A DNA stretch of 64,000 bases from Botryosphaeria dothidea. Taxonomy: Eukaryota > Ascomycota > Dothideomycetes > Botryosphaeriales > Botryosphaeriaceae. The stretch lies in contig WWBZ02000009.1 in the NCBI GenBank assembly GCA_011503125.2, positions 372,001-436,000 of the forward strand, written 5' to 3'. The notes beneath the pieces were generated by a model. The model did not search any database. It was given only the letters and a program-made list of their open reading frames with translations, and was not told where the DNA came from. Position numbers and translations under genes: made by a program. How positions within the stretch are numbered: position 1 is the first letter of the stretch; every line of letters begins with the position of its first letter. Shown here one piece after another: positions 1 to 11,531 of the stretch.

Positions 1-1897
1 GGGCGTTGGCGGGTATGAATGGGCGTGCGGCAGGTTGCGACCGCAGCAGCTGCACAGCCCTCGGCGAGGATAGAGCCGCCACAGGGTCAGTGCGCGGGAG
101 AGGGTATGGTGGTGAGTGCGGATGGCAGCAGAACCCTCTGCATCCAGATCCAGGCAAGTCGACGACAGAGAGGTCGGAAGGGAATGCGCAGAGGTTGGGG
201 GCACGGGGGAGCAAAGTATAGGTCCTGGAAGAGGAGCGGATGGAGCAGTGCGGGCGGCGATGAGGTGTTCAAGGGCGGGCTGCGCGTCCCTCGCCCGTAG
301 GGCTCTGGAGCGTCGTAATCCTCTGAAAGACGCTTGGGCTGTGCAGCGAATCAGCGACACGCAGCGGCGCGGCTTTGGGGCTAGTGCGCAACGGGAGCTG
401 CTGCCCTCGCGCGTCAGCCGGGGGATGATGAATGTTAGTTAGAGCGCTTTCGAATCCGAACGCTTTTTCTGCCAGCCCAGCGTCGTGCGGACTCCTTAAT
501 TACAGACACCGCGCCAAGCCTGCGAGCGACGTCCGCCGGGCGTCGCGATGGCGCCCGAATTGCCGTGCCTGGCCCGGCAACGATGGGCGGATTAAGAGCA
601 GGGTTTGCGGCCGCGTACCCGAGCTGCTGCGACGATGCGACTCTACGCTCACGCTGCACTGCTGCAAAGCTGCTCTTCACTGCTGACAAGGCGGCGGAGT
701 TTCCATCGCTAATGCTGCCGCGGCTATTCGTGGGCACCTGGGGCGGAGACCGGAGACGGCGAGGGACCACGCAATGCGCAAGCCACCAGTCCGGCCGACG
801 CGTCACGTCCCAACCCAGCCGCCTGACTCGACATGTCGAGGCCTGCCTGCGCGGAATATGATAAAGCGCGACTCGCACGCTCTCTGACGCCCGCTCTTAC
901 GCGTTGTTGCGACCGCCCGTCGACGCCCTCCCGGCACGTGGAGTCGCGCTTGCTGACGAGCGCAAATTGATGCTGTTGAGCACGCGAGTGCGATTATTAC
1001 GATGCGGCCCGCTTCGCGGCGATGCGATTGCGCAGCAGGGCTTGGCGCTGGAGCGTTCCACTTTGGCTCTCAGCAGCGCCGCCAGCTGTGTAATGGCGAA
1101 GCCTGGAGATCATGGTGGCTGACGTGCTTCGCCTGCGCCTGTGTGCTGCTCCTGTCCGCCCGCCAAGCGCGCCCATCCTCATCTGCCACCGCCCGCCTGA
1201 GAAGGCTGCTAGACCATAGTTTTTCCATTTCTTTGCTCTGCTTCTTGGCTTCAAAGCAGGTACCGTCCCGCGCGGCCAGCGGACGTGTACACATATCCCA
1301 GTGGAAGATCTCCCCAATCTTTCTTCTTTTTTTTTCTTTGTCCCGTGCAGGGATGTCCTCAGAGCCTCTTCCGCCCCCCGCAAAGCTGACGCGGCCGGCT
1401 CCTGCCCTGCAGACCAACGAGCGACTGCGTGACCAGGCAGTTGGCCTGATCAACTCCACAGACCACGCCCCAAAACTAGCTCTTGAAGAGGCTTCGTGTT
1501 GTTGAATTGCTGCCCTCTGCGGCGGGTCCCGCCATCTCGCATCTACATGCATCCTCGCTGCTTCACCAGCGGACACGAGAAACGAAGACGTTTCCGGAGC
1601 TTCCAGAACATGGCGTCGAACATCTTCCGCCACCGCGCTAGCTTGACCACACAAAGTCAACCAAACTTTAAAACTTCCATTTTTTCAGGTCCCCTTAGCG
1701 CCTAATCTAATGCTTATCTTATCCAAAACACCTCCGTCTTCACCTGAGGCACTCCCACCCATGGCAAGATCTGCGGTGTCCGCACCTTGATACATCGCCC
1801 ACCCTCACCAACCGAGACAATGACCTCATCCTTCCCATCCTATCCACCTTTTGCACTGACCCTGCCCGCTGTCGGCCACCATTGCTCCGATCCCGAA
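1..1897. other. Gene-free GC-rich stretch at the window start
   Basis: No open frame here resembles a known family, and the longer frames overlap each other on both strands with arginine-, alanine- and serine-rich translations, as expected by chance in GC-rich DNA. The last ~200 bases are the 3' flank of the minus-strand UTP4 gene. A pyrimidine tract (T-rich, around 1320-1340) is the only compositional oddity seen. Confidence 0.6.
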
Positions 1898-4734
1898 CTA
1901 CCTCTCATGCGCTGAGACAAACTTCGGCGGCAGGTCCAGATCCCACGTTGGCCTCTCCACCAGCGCCACCTCGAGCGGAGCGGCTGTGCCGGATTTCGCC
2001 TTCCCGCTCTTGGCTGCCTTGCTCTCACCGCCGGCGGGGCTGATGGGGACCATTCCCAGAATGGGTCGATACTTGTACGTGTGCCAGTGGTTCTTGCGCC
2101 GCGAGGTAGACTTGTTGTCCTCGTCGGCCTCGTCATTGGTTTGGTCACCGCCTTCAGATACACCACGGCGAAGGTTCGCAAGAGCGTTCGAGCCCTCGTA
2201 TTGAGCCTCGTCCCCGGCGTCAGCTTCCTCGTCGGACCCCTCCTGCCCTTGCTGCACTTCGATCCAGGACGACGCGTCCGCCCCCGTAATCTTGCGGTAC
2301 TTTCTCCCCACTCCCTCGATCTCGCGCGCCGGCATCTTGCTGCCTGCGCCGCTGGTGTGCTTCCTGAGTGGGTCATCCTCCGGCCCACGCTTGCGTTTCT
2401 TCAACGGGCTCTCTGCACCGTTTGTGACACCGTCGGAACCTGATGATCCGTCCGAAAAATCGGCTGCAAGGTCGAACATGAACAACCAGGTGCTACCGTA
2501 CAACCATAACCGCTGTCGCGTGTCATTGATGTCCCACAAGCAACCCATCGCGCGGTCTCGTTGGGTCCTGAATTCTGCAGGGAAGTCGGCTGTGGGATTC
2601 CGCCTGGACCAATCTGTCAATTTCCCGTCGAGTATGTCAAATTCGTACACCTGGTGATGAGCTGTGACCACAAGCAGCCGATGTTCGCCGCTTGGCAGCA
2701 CATGTGAGTGAGGGTGTGGATTGTGTCTCGTCGGGTGGACCGCGGGGTTGCCGTTGGGCTGCGGCTCAGAATCCTTCGTTGGCCGGAATGACAGCACTAG
2801 CGCTGAGGAATCGAGCTTTGGTACGAGGTGGCTAGCAGGATTGCGTACCCAATGTTGTCCGAAGAAAATTACTGGCAGGTCTTCCTCGTCGTCTTCATCG
2901 TCTTCGTCATCGTCAGACGACGCGTTTTTGGAAGCCTTTTCCTTCTCCGGCGATTCCACTCCAGGTGCGGTAATGTCCTCATTGCCTTCGACAACCCAGC
3001 TGTCCAGGTGCCCTCCAATGTCACTGACGACGAGCACGCTGTTCGACAGGGCAACTCGGGTAATTAGTCGGTCGTAGCTACCCCAGTAGCCATTGAGTGA
3101 GTTCTGGTACTCAAGTTTCCTGTGTAACCGAGGAAGCTCGACAACGCGAGGGACGATTCTCCATCTACTCGGCTCATCCCCGTCGTTCGTCAGGCGCCCC
3201 AGGAAGATTTCGTTATCGTGCGTGATGATTGCCAGCCACTTGCCGTTGGGGCTCAGTTGCACCAAACGGGCACCAATATCCTGCGGCAGAGGAGGACTAT
3301 CCAGTTTCCTTACGCGCAAGCCCCTCTCACTTTCACCCTTGCGTGAGAATAATTGGAAGACCTTTACTTCTGCAGCCGTGGAAATGGCCAAGATGCTCCC
3401 ATCCTCTGACATCGATGCAGATGTGATATTCTCGTCACCCTTCAGAGCCAACCGGGCAACCAGTTTAGGCAACTCGCCGCTTGTGTTACGCTTGCTGACA
3501 CGCCAGATGCGGACCTCACGATCCCACCAGCTAACAAGGAGTCGGGCCCGGGGTGCACTTGCAACAGGAGGGGTTTGAGGAAGGGCGGAAAGCTTGCGTG
3601 AATGTTCGGTGCTGAATGCACGGATTGGGATAAGGACAGGATGTGTGTCGAGGCCTGTCGTATGTTTAGTAAGATAATGATTGTGCAAAGATTATGAAAA
3701 TTACCTCCAGAAACCAAGATGCTCAGTCCGTTGCTCTCGTAGGTCGCCATCGTCTTGACGTCGTGCTCATGGAATCTCCGGTGGCCACTTTCAACCCACC
3801 TCTTGTCCGGGCCGTTGCCAGACAGGGTGTAGACGGTAGTGCGTTGGTCCATACCTCCGCTGAAGACCGTCTTTCCATCTCTGCTGACGGCGAGGTCGAG
3901 AACATCGGCCTGGTGAGAGGAGATTCTCTGCAGCAGTGAAAAGTTCTTGCTATCGTAGAACCGAACTTCTCCAGTGGAGTCTCCCGATACAATATCGCCA
4001 TTGGGAAGACATTTCACAGCCCATACCAAGGTTTCCTTGGGTCCCGCAATCGAAGGAGCTCCAAGGGTGATGTTCCTGAGGAGTTGACCATTCCTGGAAT
4101 CGAACACTCTGACCGCACTGTCGGCAAAGCCAGCAACAACGATGTCCCTGTTCTGGAAGGTAACGCTGAGGACGCGCGCTTTCTTCGCTGTGGGACGGGA
4201 GAGGAATCGAGAGAACCTCAGGTCATTTTCGGCAGTAGACAGAACAGCAAGAGTACCGTCGGCGCATCCGGCAACAAGGTTTTGTCCTCGGAACTCGCCC
4301 TCCCTTACCGTCTTCTGTCCAGGACTCCAGCGGGGCTGCGCGGCAAGGCACCAGACTTCGCTGTGATTGCCGCTCGAGTGCCGCAGAGGCAGACCGGTTA
4401 CCAAGTCCCATTCGGTCACGGTACTGGAATAGCCAATGCTGAACAGGCGCAAGCGGCCAACCGAGGTGAATCCGCCCGCATCCTCCTCGTCCGGCTCCTG
4501 TGTCCATGCAAGTCCTTCCACGCTGCGGTCCTTGCCGCCAAACAGTGTCATCTCGTGGATCCATTCTCCGTCCTTGCCGGGGTTCCAAATCTCGATGTTG
4601 CCATTTGCACGACCGATCGCAAGCCTAACATTGCCCGCGCCTTTGCTGGTCTCTCTAGAGTCGGAGTGGGAGAAAGCGAGGGCGTTAATGGCGGACGCCG
4701 GGTAGGGAACGAAGCGCGAACGATGAATGTCCAT
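1898..4734 (-). CDS. utp4: U3 snoRNP/SSU-processome WD40 protein Utp4 (Cirhin homologue)
   Basis: This gene encodes a nucleolar WD-repeat subunit of the t-UTP part of the small-subunit processome, needed for early pre-18S rRNA processing. Exon 1 is 4734-3705 and exon 2 is 3654-1898. The 50-nt intron starts GTAAT and ends CAG, and the junction rebuilds a glycine codon, so the frame runs on as SGG-LDTHPVLIPIR. The product is 928 aa (yeast Utp4 is under 800). The N-terminus MDIHRSRFVPYPASAINALA is typical of the family, so I chose this ATG over one six codons upstream. Exon 1 carries the first beta-propeller (IEIWNPG, VTEWDLVTG, VRVFDSRNG, VRFYDSKN) and exon 2 the second. An acidic stretch of Asp/Glu lies near residues 587-600 and a basic KKRKRG signal near 762. 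The C-terminus has the family's YRPILG motif. The filamentous-fungal extra length is in the disordered acidic and basic inserts. Confidence 0.93.
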
Positions 4735-5000
4735 GGTTTTGAGAGCGCACACAGGCGCGGGGGAGGTTGAATGAGAGCAACAGTGAGTCTCGGGATCGCG
4801 CTGCGTGTGCGGAAGGTATTGCGTGTGTGGACAATCCAGAATCCGGCGTATCGACAGCTCCGGCGCGCAGACTTCACGAGGGCGAGCGCGAAGGACGACG
4901 GATCCAAAAATTTCCCTTGACCGTCGGCGACTTTTTCGCCGACCAGGCGGTTATTGACGCGCGCTAATAAGCGAGCCGCGTTTTTAATGCGACGTCAACC
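4735..5000 (-). promoter_or_regulatory. UTP4 upstream region with RRPE-like element and hairpin
   Basis: About 175 bp upstream of the UTP4 start (4906-4913) lies AAAAATTT, which matches the core of the yeast ribosome-biogenesis element RRPE. Just beyond it, 4923-4930 (GTCGGCGA) and 4936-4943 (TCGCCGAC) form a perfect 8-bp inverted repeat around CTTTT. The element names come from yeast; its function in this fungus is inferred. No PAC motif was seen. Confidence 0.3.
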
Positions 5001-8000
5001 CTTCCGTCCTTCCCCTCCACCGACACCCATGCAGCACGACATCATCACAGAATCAGCCTGATGGCGTCGCACTTTATTCAGCTCTATGCAAAGCTTCCTT
5101 TCCCCGCAGAATGAATCGTTATCAAGTCTGACGGTCGCTTCGTCGGCGTTAAAAGTCTTTCCTCGACCGAAGCCCTTAGCCCGTCGCAGACGAACGTGCA
5201 ACCCACGACTCATCCTCGCAGCCATCCGCCTGCGACCGAAACCCCTGGCATTCGAATACAATTCGGCACAGACAGATTTAGCTTTATAGACGGCTGCTAT
5301 CCAAGGGTTCAGCGGGATAGGCTCAAGCACCGTCAGAGACATCCTAGGGAAGGGAACCTTGACCTCTTGCCGGTTTCTGTGCCGCCGCAAACTTCGTACT
5401 CAACCACGTATATGCCTCGACACTTCTATGCTCAATAAACCCCGTCGCATTGTGCTCTATATCCTCCAACCCGCAGACGGTGTTCATACACAAGCCGTGG
5501 AGAAGTGGTGCTGCAAACGTGGAGATCGTGGATCATGCCGGTCGATTGGCGAACTAAAACCCTGCATTTGCTGGACCCTGGGAAAAATATAAAATTTCCC
5601 ATTCCACAATGCAGCTGCACAGATATGCTCGTTGTATCTGTATGTCGGCTGTGCAGCGGATGAAGCGGATGCGCAAGGGGAAGCAACAATCTGCGTCTGG
5701 CCATGAGTGAAGTCAAGAAGGCTCGCTTCAACACGCGTCTCATGTCTCACCACATATCGGGCTGGATCCTTGACCACTGCGGCTAAGCAGGAAAGTAGAT
5801 AGCTTACTGAACTCTTGATGAATAAAACTGGAAGCAAGGTGCTGGCAGCAGCGAGGCGCCCAGCGGTGTGAATACGGCAGCGTTATGTGATAACAGGATC
5901 GTCGCGGTTGGTGTGGAGGGATGATCATCGCTCACGGTGGTCGAGGCTGATCTGCGGAGAACTGGCTTTTCTGGAAACGAGGGGTCATGAGTTACTCTGG
6001 TCGCAGCGATTGGCGCAATAATATGGCGTGCTATTCGTGTTTCAACGGCATGGCGGTTGACACACTGGCCGGCTCTAACAGGATTGGCGAGAAAGAAATT
6101 TCTGTTTGATGCGCAGACGGCAAGGCAGTCAATATGCACGGCGGAGTCAGAGTGACGCTGCAAAAAGCCATGTGCCTCCGTCTATCCGAGACCTGGCCCA
6201 GTGGCGGCTCGGCGATGCCAGTTTCGATGAAAACCCTGAGCTGTGCATTGCATGTGCCGGACTTAGGGTTGAGCGGGCTGCTGCTCACGCGTTGGTGGTC
6301 GCGCGTTCGGCGCCATTTCAGCCACGGACCAATATCGACCACCTTCCGTCCTGAGCACATCTCCCCTTATGTCGTTATCCCAGCGGGCGGGCCGGCAGGT
6401 CGCTGGGTCCGTCTGCGTCACCGATCTATCTCGCCTCTCATCATCTCGTCTCTGCAGTTCGCGCTTCATGCGAAGGCGCAGTTACGAGGAGCGGCGGGAG
6501 ATGCGCACCGTTTCGAGAGCTCGGCTGCTGGACGCTCCAGCTAGAATGCGGATGTTTCATGCCACGGAAATGATGCGTTTTGTCTGAACGCGCTTGCTTG
6601 GCACGAGCCAACACTCTGACATGCTTCCATCGGGCTTCGCGCTTGGCCTGGATCGCCCGCGGCCTGCTGCTCTCGGATATGGCTCGTAAGGATTACGCGA
6701 GGAAATGGAGAGGTTGTCCACGAAGCCGTAGCTTCCCGCCGCGTGCAAATTCTCACGGCGGGAGTGGGGCATCCGGTCCGCTGCCAGAGAAACCACGAGA
6801 ACAGCCAGCGCGTCGCAAGAGGCGGTAAAAATGCCAAAAGCCGTTGAGGCGGCGAAAATTCTCTGCAGGCGGCGGAGCGGAGCAGGTGATTCTTATCCAC
6901 CAACATTGCGGATCCTCGCCTTGGGAGGCCCACCGGCCGTCACCGCCTGGCGACATTATGCAGCGCGACGAATGCACGATACGGTTTGTTCATCTGATGC
7001 ATATCTGCCGCTGCCGCGCGACCCCACGGTTTGCCGCGGCGACGCGGAGTCACGCAGGAAATGAAGGAACGCGTCTGACGGATTAGCCGCGGCCAACGTC
7101 GTGCTCAGGAGACGACGGCGCGGATGTGACATCAGACGGGCTGAAGGCTCAGCTTGAAGAGAGGATCAAGCAAGGGCGGGACCGACGCCATTCAAATGGA
7201 AACCGAATGGTGCACCAGCGGGCCTGGTGATGCTTTCACCGCATCGATCTGCAAGCACACGTTTCCATCGACGCAGCAACCCTGTCACGCGAATCAAACA
7301 GCGCCGGATTTGGAGGAGGGTCTCGCAAGCGTTGCGGCGGCCACGCTGAAACTCTTGTTCGTGCCTGATGCGACGGCGAGGGCGCGCTGCCGCCACTGCA
7401 GCTGCTGTCCGAAACGCAGCAAGTAAACAGCAACCGATTGGGCTGCAGCATCAGGTACACAGCCGGGGGCGCCAAGGCTGGACGGGCTGGATGGGCAGTT
7501 ATGCCAGCACTGCTGCACGCTATGTCTGCTGCTCCGCGAACGGTGACGGTGGAAACCTGGGTAGAGGCGCGCAGGGGAGGTGCAGGGAAGGCGTGGCGGT
7601 GGTGCTGCTGGGCTGAGGAGCCTTACTGCTCGCGGCGCTGGCGTGCCGCGGACAGTGCTGCTCTCAGGCCGGTCCGGCAGCGAGATTGGGCAGACGCGCT
7701 ACGTTAGATCTGGGGTTTGCGGACGTGTGTGGTAACGTGCAGCGCGACGCTGGGCTTGGGGCGCGCGCTGATTGCCTGCAGCCCCATGGCTCTGGCGACA
7801 TGCTCCAGAGGTGTCGTGTCATTGCTGGCCGGGGGGCGGCAGACAGAGGAACGCGTTGAGAGGGCAAAGGCACTGGCCGTGGTCTGTGGGCACCGGCCGC
7901 ATCTGCCTGCTGGACCGTGAGCAGCGGCGGAGATGAGGTGCACGCCGCCCCTATGCGCCGCCTAGCAGCTGCGTTGTGCAAGCAGACGCCCGGATTCTGC

Positions 8001-9900
8001 TGCCGCAGCGCCGCTCGACAGGTTGCGGGTTGGTGGCACGCTGGAACGCGTTGCTGCACTGGCTCGTCTGGCGTGCGCGGCGCCCAAAGCAGACGGCTGC
8101 CCGCCGCGGGCCCACTGGCAGGCGAAAAGCAATGGCGTTTTGTGCATCGCTGGCAGCGTGCGGGGATTGGCTGTCGGGCGATGCTGGTGGAGAGCAAGGA
8201 ACAGCCGCGTCGAAGCAGTTTAGCTTGCACCGAGCGCAAAGGCGAGCCCCATACACGAGTGCAAGTAAGCTCGCCGTACCGATCTCTAACCTTGGCCCTC
8301 CGCCAGGCGACGCGAGCGCCCTCAGCCTCTCCTCCTCCTCCACCTCACCTCTCCTTTCCCTCCCCCCTCTCCGCCGTCATTCATCCGTCGGCTCTTCAGC
8401 GGCCAAAGTCTTAGTGAACGGGGTAAGTGCGTGCACAATTCTCTTCCCTGCCTGCACATCGCCCTCCCATAAGACCTCACCGGCTCGGCACCCACTGGGC
8501 CTCTGCGCAGCCGGCCCTCTGCCTCGTTCCCCTACTCTACCGCTCTCACCGTACCTCATCCTCCTCACTCCATCATCACCTCACCTCCGCCGTCTCGCAC
8601 GCAGTCGCTCCGTCCATCAAGACACAGTCCCTAACCGCCCGTCGAGTGCAGAGCCGGACATCCTCAATCGTCACGATTGATCCCAGCATCCGCCCTCTTC
8701 ACTGGACCTCCGTCGGCTGTGCATATACTCAACTGTGTGTGCATTGGTGAGTCCTGTCCGCTGCAATGCCCCTCTGCCCCGCTCCTGTGCCCGCCCCGGA
8801 TTCGCTTCTGTCGAGTACCCTGCCGCCCGCTGCCGGAGTCGACCCTACACCGGACGAGACGTTTGACGGCTGGACGCTACCCCGCTTCAATGCCCATCGC
8901 ACTCGCACGCCTGAGACGCTCCGAGACAACCCGTGTAGTGGGAGGACTGCACGTGTAGGGAGACTGCAAATTTGCAAAAGAGTCGGACCGGACCCATCTG
9001 AAGGACAGTGGCCGGTCGGATATCGGATGTAGAGCTGGGTCAGCGTCAGAAGGGTCATGTTAGATGAACACCTGGAATTCGCCCAAGCCCTGGGCGTCGT
9101 TGTGTCTCAGCATTGGCACAGGTTTTGTCTCCTCGTCCCAAGGCCACGAACCCTGCCGGAGCGTTCAGGAATCTCACGACCCTGTGTTCAAGAATTTCTT
9201 GATGGTGCCGCGGCGGCCTCTTATCTGTTTCCCTGGCTTGACTTGTCTTGGGGGCAGTCTCGTCTGTCTCGGTCATTCCTGCGTAACACTTGGTCCAAGA
9301 ACCAGGTGCAGCTGGATTGCGCCGCCCTGAAGTGCTAAGCTTTCCCACGCTGAGGATCGCCCGCGGAGGAACGACGGCACCATCCACCGCGCCTACTACA
9401 CGCGTCATCCATCCACACTCGTTATTGCACGAGCGAGACACAGGCTGACGGTTTCATTTGCCAGAACCTCCTCGTTGAACCCCTCCTCCCCGTGATCTGT
9501 CCTTGCCCAGGCTTCCAGCCCAGCAAGGCAGGCTCTCGACCCTTCAGCATCGACTGCTACCCAGGTCGAAGCATTGAACGGTACGATCTTCCGGAAGCTC
9601 CCGTCAATTATTGGCGAAAATAGCCCGTGCTGATTGGTGTTCTTTCATCTAGACTCGTGGGCTGTCCGACGGGAATTTTCCACATTCCCCAGACTCCTTG
9701 ACGAGCGTGCCAGATCCCCACCCTTCGGCGGACTCGTTAATTCGTGCTCTGCCTCCTGAGAATACCCCTGTGGCGAGCTTGGCCCTTCACAAGACAAAGA
9801 TCGATCGCCTTCTCATTCCGACACTGGATGCCACTTGCAAGGGACACGATCGTTGCTGGTCTTTTAACCATCGCGTCTTCATTTCTTCTAGTAACTACAG
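5001..9900. other. Gene-free stretch between UTP4 and the cyclin gene
   Basis: I found no supportable gene in about 5 kb. Open frames are numerous but mutually overlapping and low in complexity. Pyrimidine-rich runs around 8310-8390 and 8540-8600 resemble the CT-rich tracts often found near fungal transcription starts, and the stretch from about 8300 onward may include the distal promoter of the downstream cyclin gene. No RNA gene or transposon ends were seen. Confidence 0.5.
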
Positions 9901-9935
9901 TTCACTCCTTAAACTAATAATCTAATCCGCAAGGT

Positions 9936-9959
9936 ATGAACAATCTCGGCCTTACATAA
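9936..9959 (+). promoter_or_regulatory. Short upstream ORF in the putative cyclin leader
   Basis: An ATG at 9936 opens a seven-codon frame (MNNLGLT, stop TAA). It is followed by about 300 bp without any further ATG until the cyclin start at 10259, so the cyclin ATG is the first one downstream. Yeast CLN3 is known to be translationally controlled by a leader uORF; similar control here is inference. The same bases read AAG-GTATGA and could instead be a splice donor of a 5' UTR intron. Confidence 0.3.
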
Positions 9960-10258
9960 CCTGTCGCATCGCTAACCGATCGCCCCGCACGTTCCAGGCG
10001 TCATTTGAAGGACCCCCCTCCTATATCCGCTCTAAGGTCTCTTCACAGACCTCCGCCTGGAAACCTGGACTCCTTCACCCGCCCTACACCAACTAATTTC
10101 ATTCACTTCCACGCCTAAGCCAAGGCAGCCACTCTCTAATCAGTCTCTTGACCGGACTTTACCCTCTCTGCCCGTCACCGCCATTCCGCGTGCACGGTCA
10201 TCAAGTCTATCCAGGAGAACAGACGTCCACTCTTTGCACATCACAACCTCAGCTCAAC

Positions 10259-11531
10259 ATGGCCTACCAACAAAACTCTCACCGCTATGGCAACTGCGAC
10301 AGCTACTTTGTTGACGAAGATGACGGACTCTACGCTATGCGTGCTGAGGCAAGGGAACGTGCTCGGGCAGTGGCTAGGTTGCAACAACGCGCATTGGCGG
10401 ACGAACTTTCGAGGATGACTGCGGAGGAGTACCAGGAAGATATTCTGGACCACATGGAGCACATGGAGGTGAGGCGTCTTCACGCCATCGCCGCTGTAAA
10501 TCTTGCTGACCTCACTTGCTCAGGCCGAGACGATGCCAGACGTCAACTCCATTGACATTCAAACCGAGATCCAGTGGTTCATGAGACCCTACCTCCTCGA
10601 CTTCCTCGTTGAGGCTCACGCCGCCTTCCAGCTCCTTCCAGAGACCTTGTTCCTTGCTGTCAACCTCCTCGACCGCTATTGCTCCCGCCGTGTTGTCTAC
10701 AAGCGCCACTACCAGCTCGTTGGCTGCGCTGCCCTCCTGATCGCTGCCAAGTACGGTGACCGCAAGGAACGTGTGCCCACAGTCCGGGAGTTGAAGTCCA
10801 TGTGCTGCTCGCTCTACGATGATGAGATGTTTACCCAGATGGAATGGCATGTCCTTCAGACCCTCAACTGGGTCATCGGTCACCCCACCGTGGATTCATT
10901 CTTGCAGATCGCTTTGTCCGAGGTCACATACGATGCCGAAGTTGAGCACATGGCTTGGTACATCAGTGAGATCGCTCTCTTCCACAAGGAGTTTGTGTCG
11001 GTCCGCCCCTCTGTGCTCGCTCGCTCCGCCCTGGCCCTCGCCCGTTGTGTGCTCAGCCGCTCGCAAGCCCGTCAATCTGAGTGGGCTGGCACGTACGACC
11101 CAGTCGTCGTTCTCAACCTCTCCAACCACCTTTACCAGCCATCGCAGGTCCTCTCAAGGAAGTATGCGTCGATGCACCTGTCGGCAGTGTCTACTACTGT
11201 CGAGGAGTTCCTTCAACGTCAAGCACAGATCGCCCGCCGCAACATCACGCCCCCCACGCCGCCGGCGCTTGAGAACCAGAAGCCCGACGCTGACGGCTAC
11301 CTCACCCCGTCGACGCCGCAGAAGAGCCACTACGACGCTGTCATGCAGCACGGTTGCCTCACGCCGCCGATTACGCCCGACAACGAATTCGGTGCCGCAA
11401 ACTACGCGAAGAACGTGCTCCCGAAGCTGTACCCGGTTACTCCCACATCAGCACCACAAGAAGTGCCTCAGCAGCAGAACCAACCCCAGTACAGCTACCA
11501 GCAGTACCTTCAGCCGCGGTTAGTTCAGTAG
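10259..11531 (+). CDS. G1/S-specific cyclin, CLN/Puc1 type
   Basis: The product is a cyclin that would bind and activate the Cdc28/Cdc2 (NimX) kinase to drive G1/S transition or polarised growth. Exon 1 is 10259-10468 (70 codons), the intron is 10469-10523 (GTGAGG...CAG, 55 nt), and exon 2 is 10524-11531; the protein is 405 aa. The N-terminal part has EEYQEDILDHMEHME, the typical stretch before the cyclin box of fungal G1 cyclins. The cyclin box follows with DIQTEIQWFMRPYLLDFLVE, FLAVNLLDRYCSRR and LLIAAKYGDRKERVP. A second cyclin fold is around TLNWVIGHPTVDSFLQ. The C-terminal ~100 residues are a disordered tail rich in TPP, TPTS and STP motifs, potential CDK phosphorylation or turnover sites, ending glutamine-rich. 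Assignment to G1 rather than B-type cyclins rests on the short N-terminus without a destruction box and on the MEWHVLQTLNW type box; the exact orthologue (PucA/CLN1) was not tested. Confidence 0.9.

Noticed and set aside
1070..1660. 196-codon minus-strand frame near the window start
   Set aside because: Low-complexity translation overlapping an equally long plus-strand frame, with no motif.
2869..3077. Plus-strand frames opposite UTP4, including a poly-serine frame
   Set aside because: They are the complement of the Asp/Glu-rich segment of UTP4.
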